From CAZFCK01 sp964517355 (GTDB taxonomy: Bacteria; Desulfobacterota; Desulfovibrionia; Desulfovibrionales; Desulfovibrionaceae), in NCBI GenBank assembly GCA_964517355.1, contig CAZFCK010000136.1:1-12727 (forward strand): a stretch of 12,727 bases of DNA. The letters are read 5' to 3'. Positions 6,216 to 12,727 of this stretch are shown here, in pieces. The position numbers were made by a program, and so were the translations under genes. How positions within the stretch are numbered: the stretch's first letter is position 1; each line of letters starts with the position of its first letter. A model generated the notes under the pieces. The model did no database searches, had not been told where the DNA came from, and saw only the letters and a program-made list of their open reading frames with translations.

Positions 6216-8963
6216 TTACTCGGCCGCCTGTTGCATTGCAGCCAAAACCTTGTCCGGGGTGGCCGGGATACTGGTCATACGCACACCGCACGCATTGCGG
6301 ATGGCGTTCAATATGGAAACATGAGGGCTGGCGATGGGACCTTCCCCCGCTCCGGCCGCGCCGAACGGGCCGAAATCGCGAGGGGTGTTTTCAAAATAGA
6401 CGATCTCCAAATCGTCCGGGATGGCTTCAATATATGGGAATCCAGCGCCGATCATCGTGGAGTGCTTTTTAATGTCCTCGAAATCCTCGCTGAGGGCCAG
6501 ACCAATCCCCTGGGCGATGCACCCGTAAATCTGGCCATCTGTGGCAAGGCGGTTGTTGATCCCTCCCAGATTGGCCATGCAGGACATATGATCGACCGTC
6601 ACCTTGCCCGTTGCGGTCTCCACCGAGATTTCAGCCATGTAAACTACATACATGTACACCAGAAACGGTTTGCCAAGGCCTGTCTCCGGATCGCAGGGTT
6701 CGCCTGGTATGGAATAAGCGCCCTCATAACGAAGGGGCTTGCCAGCGGCTTTCATTTCCTCATAGGTCCTGAAGCCCCCTTCGGTTTTTTTCGCCGCGGT
6801 CATCAAGGCTTCGCAGGCCGCGCGAATGGCGCCCCCGACTACCACTTGCGAACGTGAGGCCCCGGCCGGACCGGCAGGAGGTTGTTTGGCGGAATCAGGC
6901 CAGCTGAAACGTATCTTTTCCGGAGCGATGCCCATAGGCAAAAGCGTCTCATGAGCCGTGCCAACTGCGCCTATGTCCGCACCCTGGCCATGATCTTCCC
7001 ATGACGCGCCGACAGTCACGCCATTGTCGGGATCATATTCCACAAACACTTCGGCGTTTTCCACACCGTCACCGCCGGACCCGTAAACACCTACGGCAAT
7101 ACCAACGCCTTTCTTCACTTCAGAGGTGGACTTTTTTTGCGCACGTTCTTTGGCTTTTTGATAGCGGGGGCGCAAGGCTTCCAACATCTCAGGCAGACAA
7201 ATCACATCGGGTTTCTGACCGGTCGGCGTGGTGGAACCTTCGCGGTAGCAGTTGGCATAGCGGAATTCCAAGGGATCCTGCCCCAGCGCGAGGGCGAGTT
7301 CATCCACCAGGGATTCGCCGGCCATGAATGATTGCGGGCCACCAAACCCGCGAAATGCGGCGCCCCAGGCGTGGTTGGTGCATACTGAGCGCCCCATGGC
7401 CCGGATATTGGGAATGTCGTACCCCGCGCCTATGAATTGAATGCCGCGCCAGACAAGTGCATTGGCCATTTCGCAGTAAGGGCCGTGATCGACGGAGTAG
7501 TCGTGTTCAAGCGCCACAATGCGCCCGGTCTTTTTATCCGCGGCCATGCGGGCCTTGATGTGAAACGGCGAACGCTTGCCCGTGTACGTCATCTGCTGCG
7601 TATAATTATAGCGCAAGAACGCCGGGCGTCCGGTGGCCAGCACGGCGACACCGAGCAGCGCTTCATTGGTGGGGCTCAGTTTGTAGCCGAACGTTCCGCC
7701 CATGGGGTTGGAGGCCACAGCGATTTTATCTGGGGCAAGACCGAGGCCTTCGGCAATCATAAAGGCATGCAAATGAACGCCGATTGATTTGCTGTGAATA
7801 TGCAGCAACTCGTCATCGCCCATGTATGCGAACCCGACGTCCGGTTCTATGGGCATGTGGGGTTGACGGCTCGTACGGAATTCCCCTTCCACAACCGCGA
7901 CATCCTCGCGTGTGAAAAAGGGGGCGACTTCTTCCCCTTTGATCAAGGGTTGGGTGAAATAGATATTTGGCGTGCCCGGGTGGATTTCCAGTGCGTCTTC
8001 GGCCATGGCTTCCGGTGCGCTCATATACGCCGGCAGAATTTCAAGATCCACTTTAACCTTTTCTGCCGCGGCTTGCGCTTCCGCAAACGTGGTTGCGCAC
8101 ACGATGGCAAGCACGTCTCCATACTGAAACACTTTGCTGTCGCATAGAATCGGACGCTCCCACCCATCCCCTTTATGCCGCGGATGATTGACCAATCCGA
8201 AAATGCGATTTTTTCCTTTAACGTCCTTGGCGGTGAGCACACTATGGACGCCGGGCATTATTTCCGCTTCGGACGTATCGATGCCCTTGATGTTGGCGTG
8301 AGAGACCGTGGCTTGCACCAAAGCCAAAAACAAGGTGTCTTCGGGGAGTTTGACGCCGAGGTCCGCGCCGTAATCCAGCGTGCCGGTGACTTTCGCTTCA
8401 GCGGTGGGGCGGGGGTACTTGGAACCCCAAATGCGCCCGTCTTTGGGCATGACGAAATCAAGGCTGCGCGCGTCCGCTTCACCGCGATTAACCTTCGCAG
8501 CGTCCATAACCGCATCCACAAGAGGCTTGTACCCGGTACACCGGCATGCGTTCCGGTGTTTTTGAAACCATTGACGCACCTCTTCACGGCTTGGATTCGC
8601 ATTCTCTTCCAACAATCCTTTGGCCGACACGATAAAGCCGGGGGTACAGAACCCGCACTGCGCCCCACCGTGTTTCATCCAGGATTTTTGCAGAGGGTCC
8701 AGGTGTCCTTTTTGTCCTATGCCCTCAATGGTTGTCACATATGCTCTATCCGGCACGCGCTGCATTTTCGTGATGCATGAACGCACGACCTTCCCGTTGA
8801 GAAGTACCGAGCAAGCGCCGCATTGTCCTTGACCACAGCCGACTTTGGTTCCCGTAAGATGCAATTGCTCCCGCAGCACTTCGGCCAGCGTTGCTTGCGA
8901 AGAGGTTATAAGGTTCCGTTCCACTCCGTTAATGAAAAGTGTCTTTTGCTGTAGTGATTTCAT
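6216..8963 (-). CDS. mop: Aldehyde oxidoreductase (molybdenum, 2x[2Fe-2S]), xanthine oxidase family
   Basis: This enzyme oxidises aldehydes to carboxylic acids with water as the oxygen source. It holds molybdopterin-cytosine dinucleotide and two [2Fe-2S] clusters and has no flavin domain. The protein is 915 residues, against 907 recalled for D. gigas Mop. The plant-ferredoxin-type cluster is bound by Cys43, 48, 51 and 63, and the second cluster by Cys103, 106, 140 and 142, all three places later than in D. gigas. The molybdenum domain follows, with SKYPRPTAEAKVTGTLDYG near 181-199, MGGTFGYK, RGFGGPQS, and near the C-terminus GAGEGP containing the probable catalytic Glu at about 874. The start at 8963 has GGAG seven bases upstream. 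A longer frame from 9059 adds 32 unrelated residues and would begin upstream of the promoter. It is preceded by a sigma-54 promoter and enhancer-like repeat, so it is probably induced through the nearby activator. Confidence 0.95.
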   Translation of the reverse strand: MKSLQQKTLFINGVERNLITSSQATLAEVLREQLHLTGTKVGCGQGQCGACSVLLNGKVVRSCITKMQRVPDRAYVTTIEGIGQKGHLDPLQKSWMKHGGAQCGFCTPGFIVSAKGLLEENANPSREEVRQWFQKHRNACRCTGYKPLVDAVMDAAKVNRGEADARSLDFVMPKDGRIWGSKYPRPTAEAKVTGTLDYGADLGVKLPEDTLFLALVQATVSHANIKGIDTSEAEIMPGVHSVLTAKDVKGKNRIFGLVNHPRHKGDGWERPILCDSKVFQYGDVLAIVCATTFAEAQAAAEKVKVDLEILPAYMSAPEAMAEDALEIHPGTPNIYFTQPLIKGEEVAPFFTREDVAVVEGEFRTSRQPHMPIEPDVGFAYMGDDELLHIHSKSIGVHLHAFMIAEGLGLAPDKIAVASNPMGGTFGYKLSPTNEALLGVAVLATGRPAFLRYNYTQQMTYTGKRSPFHIKARMAADKKTGRIVALEHDYSVDHGPYCEMANALVWRGIQFIGAGYDIPNIRAMGRSVCTNHAWGAAFRGFGGPQSFMAGESLVDELALALGQDPLEFRYANCYREGSTTPTGQKPDVICLPEMLEALRPRYQKAKERAQKKSTSEVKKGVGIAVGVYGSGGDGVENAEVFVEYDPDNGVTVGASWEDHGQGADIGAVGTAHETLLPMGIAPEKIRFSWPDSAKQPPAGPAGASRSQVVVGGAIRAACEALMTAAKKTEGGFRTYEEMKAAGKPLRYEGAYSIPGEPCDPETGLGKPFLVYMYVVYMAEISVETATGKVTVDHMSCMANLGGINNRLATDGQIYGCIAQGIGLALSEDFEDIKKHSTMIGAGFPYIEAIPDDLEIVYFENTPRDFGPFGAAGAGEGPIASPHVSILNAIRNACGVRMTSIPATPDKVLAAMQQAAE

Positions 8964-8993
8964 ATCCTTACTCCAATTGTTTCTGTTTTTGAA

Positions 8994-9009
8994 AGCAAGG
9001 GACATGCCA
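8994..9009 (-). promoter_or_regulatory. Sigma-54 (-24/-12) promoter of mop
   Basis: The minus strand reads TGGCATGTCCCTTGCT, against the consensus TGGCACGNNNNTTGCW. The invariant GG (9008-9007) and GC (8996-8995) are exactly ten bases apart. Transcription would begin near 8983, about 20 bases before the mop start and just upstream of its ribosome site. Confidence 0.8.
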
Positions 9010-9060
9010 CACGCACAGTTCTGCTTATATGCTTTAATTATTAGCTTTTTTAAGTCCAAT

Positions 9061-9120
9061 CATGTAAAGACGGAACTGAACATGTAAAATCCAGCTTTAC
9101 ATGTTCAGGCGCAATGTAAA
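9061..9120. promoter_or_regulatory. Enhancer-like operator cluster upstream of mop
   Basis: A perfect 13-base inverted repeat, CTGAACATGTAAA (9076-9088) and TTTACATGTTCAG (9096-9108) with a seven-base spacer, is centred about 85 bases upstream of the sigma-54 promoter. Two further ATGTAAA words lie at 9062-9068 and 9114-9120, which is 20 bases before and 32 bases after the one in the left arm. These are about two and three helical turns. Position and symmetry suit the binding site of a sigma-54 activator, most simply the one encoded at 1273-3393. Confidence 0.7.
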
Positions 9121-9192
9121 GGGAGGAGGTGTTCGAGAATCAATGGATTCCGGAGATGGGGCAAATCAAGAGATGGTTAGAAAAATCAAAAT

Positions 9193-9218
9193 GGCGGCCA
9201 TGCCTACGCATGGCCGCC
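9193..9218 (-). terminator. Rho-independent terminator of the upp-uraA operon
   Basis: The perfect ten-base arms GGCGGCCATG (9193-9202) and CATGGCCGCC (9209-9218) enclose a six-base loop. On the minus strand they are followed directly by ATTTTGATTTTT. It lies about 40 bases past the uraA stop and protects the mop regulatory region from read-through. Confidence 0.9.
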
Positions 9219-9258
9219 CCGTGACAACGAGTTATCCTTAACTTAAGCGCCTGGCACG

Positions 9259-10503
9259 CTACTCATCCAATCCCTGCGGCAAAACCAAATTCAGGAAAAC
9301 ACCCAGCACACCGGCAAGGCCAATGCCGCCAAGTCTGAATTTTCCTATGCCCAAAGACATGCCCCCTACTCCCAGAATAACAATGAGAGCCACTATGCAC
9401 ATATTGCGGGGGCGCAGGAGGTCGTGTCCCGCGCGGACCAAACCATTCATGCCAACCACCATAATGGCGCCGAAAAGCAGGACCATAATGCCCCCCATGA
9501 CCGGGACGGGAATGGTCTGTAAAAAGGCCCCTAGTTTCCCCACAAAAGCCAGGACAATGGCGGCGATGGCGGCCCAGGTCATGATGGCCGGATTAAAAGC
9601 CTTTGTCAGAGCCACAGCGCCGGAGACCTCGGAATACGTCGTGTTCGGCGGACCGCCGAACATGGCGGCGAGGCTTGTGGCCAAACCATCTCCCAGGAGC
9701 GTTCTGTGCACGCCTGGATCTTTAATGTAATCGTGCTTGGAAATGGTTCCAATGGCGAGGATATCTCCAAAATGCTCAATAGCGGGAGCAATGGCCACCG
9801 GTACAATATAAAGAATGGCGTCAAGATTGAATTCCGGAAACACGAAATCAGGAACGGAAATGAAATTCGCCTGAGCGATCTTGGAAAAATCCACAATCCC
9901 AAAGGCGAGGCTGGCCAGATAGCCCACGGAGATACCGCAAAGAATGGGGACCAGCCGCAGCCATCCCCTCGCCGCAAGGGAAATGACAATGGTCGTGGCT
10001 AACGAAACACCGGAGATCGACAAGGCGACATGCTCAGGCACGAGCTGCACGCTGCCGTCGCCGGTTTTTCCCAAGGCCATGTTCACGGCGACCGGCGCAA
10101 GCGTTAACCCGATGACCATGATTACGGGCCCGGTGACTATGGGCGGAAGCACCCGAGAAAGAAACCCGGGCCCCTTAACGGCAATCAGCAGACTCAAGAG
10201 GACATAAAAAAGACCGGCAGCCGCCAGTCCACACAAGGTACCGGGTATCCCCCAGGTCTCAACTCCATAGATAATCGGCGCGATAAATGCAAACGAGGAA
10301 GCCAGAAAAATGGGCACCTTGCCCTTTGTGACCACCTGAAAAAGCAACGTGCCGACTCCGGCGGTAAACAACGCCACGCTGGGACTCAATCCGGTCAGCA
10401 AGGGCACGAGCACCAGGGCCCCAAATGCGACAAAAAGCATTTGCGCGCCAAGCAGGGCGTCACGAAAGCGAAAATGATACTCGGTGGAAAAGGGGGTCTC
10501 CAT
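9259..10503 (-). CDS. uraA: Uracil permease (NCS2/UraA family)
   Basis: This inner-membrane uracil:proton symporter imports uracil for salvage. It has 414 residues, the normal length, and is hydrophobic throughout, with the many membrane segments expected for the 14-helix fold. The family signature AIEHFGD (241-247) carries Glu243 and His244. NTTYSEVSG (287-295) carries Glu292. These two Glu residues correspond to the substrate-binding pair known in E. coli UraA. The ATG at 10503 has GGAG eight bases upstream. The gene begins 45 bases after upp and is closed by the terminator at 9193-9218, giving a upp-uraA operon as in many bacteria. A xanthine or other nucleobase transporter of the same family is less likely given the upp partner. 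Confidence 0.93.
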   Translation of the reverse strand: METPFSTEYHFRFRDALLGAQMLFVAFGALVLVPLLTGLSPSVALFTAGVGTLLFQVVTKGKVPIFLASSFAFIAPIIYGVETWGIPGTLCGLAAAGLFYVLLSLLIAVKGPGFLSRVLPPIVTGPVIMVIGLTLAPVAVNMALGKTGDGSVQLVPEHVALSISGVSLATTIVISLAARGWLRLVPILCGISVGYLASLAFGIVDFSKIAQANFISVPDFVFPEFNLDAILYIVPVAIAPAIEHFGDILAIGTISKHDYIKDPGVHRTLLGDGLATSLAAMFGGPPNTTYSEVSGAVALTKAFNPAIMTWAAIAAIVLAFVGKLGAFLQTIPVPVMGGIMVLLFGAIMVVGMNGLVRAGHDLLRPRNMCIVALIVILGVGGMSLGIGKFRLGGIGLAGVLGVFLNLVLPQGLDE

Positions 10504-10548
10504 GAAAAACGCTCCGCATTTGATTTTGCCAGCCCAAGCGGACCGGAA

Positions 10549-11175
10549 TTATTTGGTTCCGAAAATTTTGTCTCCGGCATCTCCCAGGCCGGGCAAAATA
10601 TAGCCATTTTCATTAAGCCGTTCATCCACTGAGGCGACGAAAACCTCGACGTCCGGATGCCGTGCAGAAAGTTTGGCAAGTCCCTCTGGAGCCGCCACCA
10701 AAAAGATGCCTTTAATTTTCGTACATCCAGCTTCCTTCAACAGATCAATGGTCGCGATGAGCGTGCCGCCTGTGGCCAGCATGGGATCGAGAATCAACGC
10801 TGTTCTTTTATTCATCTGTTTGGCTAACTTGACATAGTATTGTACGGGCTCCAGGGTTTCCTCGTTCCGGTACATGCCAACCACGCCGACTTTAGCTCCT
10901 GGAACCATATCCAGTACACCGTCGAGCATCCCCAATCCCGCTCGCAAAATGGGGACGACGGTTATTTTTTTCCCGCGGATTTGTTCCACCTCCACGGGGC
11001 CGGCCCAACCCTCGAATGTGGTCGTCTCCGTTTCCAAGTCCTTCACGGCCTCATACGTCAACAACCTTGCCACCTCATTGGCAAGAGCCCGAAATGATTT
11101 CGTGCTCATGTCCTTTCTGCGAAGTTGACCGAGTTTGTGACGTACCAGGGGGTGATCCACCACACATACCGACAT
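10549..11175 (-). CDS. upp: Uracil phosphoribosyltransferase
   Basis: This cytoplasmic salvage enzyme converts uracil and PRPP to UMP and pyrophosphate. It has 208 residues, the usual length. The PRPP-binding loop is DPMLATGGT (130-138) and the uracil-binding C-terminal motif is GYILPGLGDAGD (191-202). PILRAGLGM near 75-83 is also conserved in this family. The ATG at 11175 is preceded by AAAGGAG at a good distance. It is the first gene of a two-gene operon with uraA. No attenuator or PyrR-type leader hairpin was recognised upstream. Confidence 0.96.
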   Translation of the reverse strand: MSVCVVDHPLVRHKLGQLRRKDMSTKSFRALANEVARLLTYEAVKDLETETTTFEGWAGPVEVEQIRGKKITVVPILRAGLGMLDGVLDMVPGAKVGVVGMYRNEETLEPVQYYVKLAKQMNKRTALILDPMLATGGTLIATIDLLKEAGCTKIKGIFLVAAPEGLAKLSARHPDVEVFVASVDERLNENGYILPGLGDAGDKIFGTK

Positions 11176-11703
11176 GGTTCACTCCTTTGGTTTATAGTAC
11201 ATGCTACGCATTGGCGGCGGCAGTGTTACCAAGAATTGCGAATTTGGCAACAAAGGAATTGACGTCTACACTGCATTCACTATCGCATTTAGCTATCCTG
11301 GGAAAACAATTAATGTGCGCATCTCCTCAATTGGCTGAACAAACTACGACTGGGGTCATCCGCACGCCCCACCAAAAACACGCCCAACGGCTTACGCTGC
11401 AAAACTTTCTCTCACCGGCTCCCCTTCCCTTGTTTCACTACCGCATCATGTCAACCGCCAGGGGCGGCGCCGAATTGGGCAGCTTCTAAAAAATCCGTTT
11501 TTACGCTAGGTGTTGCAAGCAAGATGAAACATGACATATTAAAGGGAGCAGAAAATAATGAACAGCCTGTTCCCGGTGGCGTTCGCCGTTGAACTCGCTG
11601 GAGCGTGGCCCTACTTATGACTGTGAGCAACAAAGGTAAAATCTTTGTGCCACAAGTGCGATGCATGTTCGACATCCGGGATTGAAATTTCAAGGAGCAT
11701 ACC
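11176..11703. other. Divergent intergenic region between upp and the TolB-like gene
   Basis: This is about 530 bases with no convincing gene. It must hold the promoter of upp (minus) and of the propeller gene (plus). The middle part (11290-11480) shows nothing recognisable. Two tiny overlapping plus-strand frames (11558-11620 and 11617-11685, 20 and 22 codons) share an ATGA overlap but are not supported by anything else. A short dyad, GAACA-GCC-TGTTC, lies at 11560-11572. Confidence 0.5.
11513..11542 (+). promoter_or_regulatory. Candidate sigma-70-type promoter for the TolB-like gene
   Basis: TTGCAA (11513-11518) and TATTAA (11537-11542) are separated by 18 bases, each matching four of six consensus positions. 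A start near 11549 would give a leader of about 155 bases before the gene at 11704. This is a weak call based on consensus alone. Confidence 0.3.
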
Positions 11704-12642
11704 ATGAAACATACTATCTGCGCCATCTATGCACTCCTTTTTCTGCTCTCGTGCGCCCTGCCGGCAAAAGCTGAAAACCTTCTTTTTTTACGGGGTAAAG
11801 AGTTATGGATATCGGATACCAACGGCATGAGCCAGCGCAGGCTCAATGTCTTCCGGACACCAAGCGATCCCGCGCTGTCTCCCGATGGCGGCATGGCGGC
11901 ACTGGCGGCAGGAAGCGATGAGCAATCCGGCTTATCCCATATCTATGTGCTGCCGACGCAAACATGGGCTCCGCGCCGTCTTTTTATTCAGGGGGTACAG
12001 GCCGGCTGTTGCCCCTCCTTTTCTCCCGATGGTCGTTCTCTCCTGATTGTGTCGGTTGAAGACGTGCATAATCAATCTATGGACAATTTTACGTACGCCA
12101 CCGTTGCCGTTTCCCGCATAGACCTGGAGCAAAACAGTGTTGAAAATTTGTTGGAAACCAAAGACGTGATGCTGGATGCTGGCTATCTATACGCCAATCC
12201 TGTTTTTTCTCCGGATGGAGAGCGAGTTGCCTACCAGCATAGCGGGAGTGATGTATCCGGCGGCTTCTCCATTGTGGATTTACAGGGCAAGGTGCTGCAA
12301 TCATACCCCAGCAACCAGGAAGACTATCGCCCCTATTGGAAGCCCCAGTTTTTGCCTGACCAAAAATCCATACTCTGCTGGTCCCCTGCCGTGAATAAGG
12401 AGGAGAACAGTGAAATCGCCGTCATCAATATGGAAACCGGAGAAAGGTCGGTTTTGGCCCAGGGCAGCAACCCAACATTGGTGAACGGCGGAACAGCCAT
12501 GATCTACGAAAAATGCGACCCAAACTGGGGGGGCGCAACAACCTGCGATCTCTGGCGGCAAGAACTGCGCGAGGGCGCCGCTCCCATGCGCGTCGTCACC
12601 AACGCGCACTCCCCTGCGGGCCAATATCCCGGGCGGCCATGA
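11704..12642 (+). CDS. Exported TolB-like beta-propeller (PD40 repeat) protein, probably truncated
   Basis: The 312 residues begin with a signal peptide (residues 1-23, ending AKA before Glu24), so the protein is exported. Behind it are repeated PD40/WD40-like blades as in TolB, with the core X-P-x-(F/L)-S-P-D-G. Examples are DPALSPDGG (55-63), CPSFSPDGR (103-111) and NPVFSPDGE (165-173), with degenerate copies at KPQFLPDQK (213-221) and NPTLVNGGT (256-264). AAGGAG lies six bases before the ATG. No catalytic residues are recognised, and propellers of this kind usually bind proteins or sugars. No pal, tolA or tolQR gene is near, so it is not called tolB. The C-terminus (AHSPAGQYPGRP) stops abruptly. 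The next frame continues with KSVFYISQ, like the rest of a sixth blade, which suggests a frameshift or small deletion near 12635. Confidence 0.8.
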   Translation: MKHTICAIYALLFLLSCALPAKAENLLFLRGKELWISDTNGMSQRRLNVFRTPSDPALSPDGGMAALAAGSDEQSGLSHIYVLPTQTWAPRRLFIQGVQAGCCPSFSPDGRSLLIVSVEDVHNQSMDNFTYATVAVSRIDLEQNSVENLLETKDVMLDAGYLYANPVFSPDGERVAYQHSGSDVSGGFSIVDLQGKVLQSYPSNQEDYRPYWKPQFLPDQKSILCWSPAVNKEENSEIAVINMETGERSVLAQGSNPTLVNGGTAMIYEKCDPNWGGATTCDLWRQELREGAAPMRVVTNAHSPAGQYPGRP

Positions 12643-12676
12643 AATCCGTCTTCTACATATCTCAGTAAGCTACTTC

Positions 12677-12727
12677 TAGGCTGTGTTTCTAAATTCGTTT
12701 CGAAAAGAAAATGCGAGAGGGGAAACC
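12677..12727 (+). mobile_element. Probable terminal segment of an IS element continuing to the right
   Basis: From CTAG at 12676-12679 the sequence reads GGCTGTGTTTCTAAATTCG, similar to the inward-read left edge of the window (GGGCCTGTTTCTAAA). It points away from the genes. The junction lies about 35 bases after the stop of the propeller gene. No transposase is visible before the window ends. The call rests on the similarity and on recollection of IS5-type ends. Confidence 0.4.

Noticed and set aside
8964..9059. Extended N-terminus of mop starting at 9059
   Set aside because: The added 32 residues do not resemble Mop proteins, and this start lies upstream of the sigma-54 promoter. The ATG at 8963 has a good ribosome site and matches the known N-terminus.
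11558..11685. Two tiny overlapping plus-strand frames (20 and 22 codons) as a leader-peptide pair
   Set aside because: The candidate promoter would place the ribosome site of the first frame at or before the transcript start. Neither peptide has regulatory codon runs or a following attenuator hairpin.
1..12727. CRISPR arrays, tRNA or rRNA genes
   Set aside because: No regularly spaced direct repeats, tRNA-like cloverleaf or rRNA sequence was recognised on either strand.

Overview
The window looks like chromosomal DNA of a sulfate-reducing deltaproteobacterium of the Desulfovibrio group. The main reason is the molybdenum-iron-sulfur aldehyde oxidoreductase at 6216-8963. From memory it follows the Desulfovibrio gigas Mop protein nearly residue for residue in the iron-sulfur and cofactor regions. 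A sigma-54 activator, an iron-type alcohol dehydrogenase and moderate G+C fit that placement. Species cannot be read from this sequence alone.

Layout. Positions 1-53 look like the terminal part of an IS that continues to the left. An IS630-family element (about 54-1273) follows, inserted at a CTAG site with a TA duplication. Its transposase is split over two frames joined by an A AAA AAA slippery heptamer. Next comes a minus-strand block: a sigma-54-dependent activator (1273-3393), a six-segment membrane protein with an Mpv17/PMP22-like C-terminal signature (3703-4407), an iron-dependent alcohol dehydrogenase (4862-6031) and the aldehyde oxidoreductase mop (6216-8963). Upstream of mop there is a -24/-12 promoter (8994-9009) and, about 80 bp further upstream, a perfect 13-bp inverted repeat (9076-9108) with extra half-sites. 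This is the normal layout of a sigma-54 promoter with an enhancer. A second minus-strand unit is upp-uraA (11175-9259), closed by a strong terminator at 9193-9218. A plus-strand gene for an exported TolB-like beta-propeller protein (11704-12642) comes next, with signs of a frameshift in its last blade. The final bases (about 12677-12727) look like the start of another IS whose end resembles the one at 1-53.

How the genes work together (inference). The dehydrogenase interconverts alcohol and aldehyde. Mop oxidises aldehyde to carboxylate with low-potential electrons that a sulfate reducer can use. The activator, which has GAF-like and PAS-like sensing regions, is the natural candidate to switch on mop, and perhaps the dehydrogenase, through the inverted repeat. 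The membrane protein is the unexplained member of the set. upp-uraA is an ordinary uracil salvage operon: uptake, then conversion to UMP. Two IS-like ends facing outward at the window edges, plus the IS630 copy, suggest that this segment is bordered by mobile DNA.
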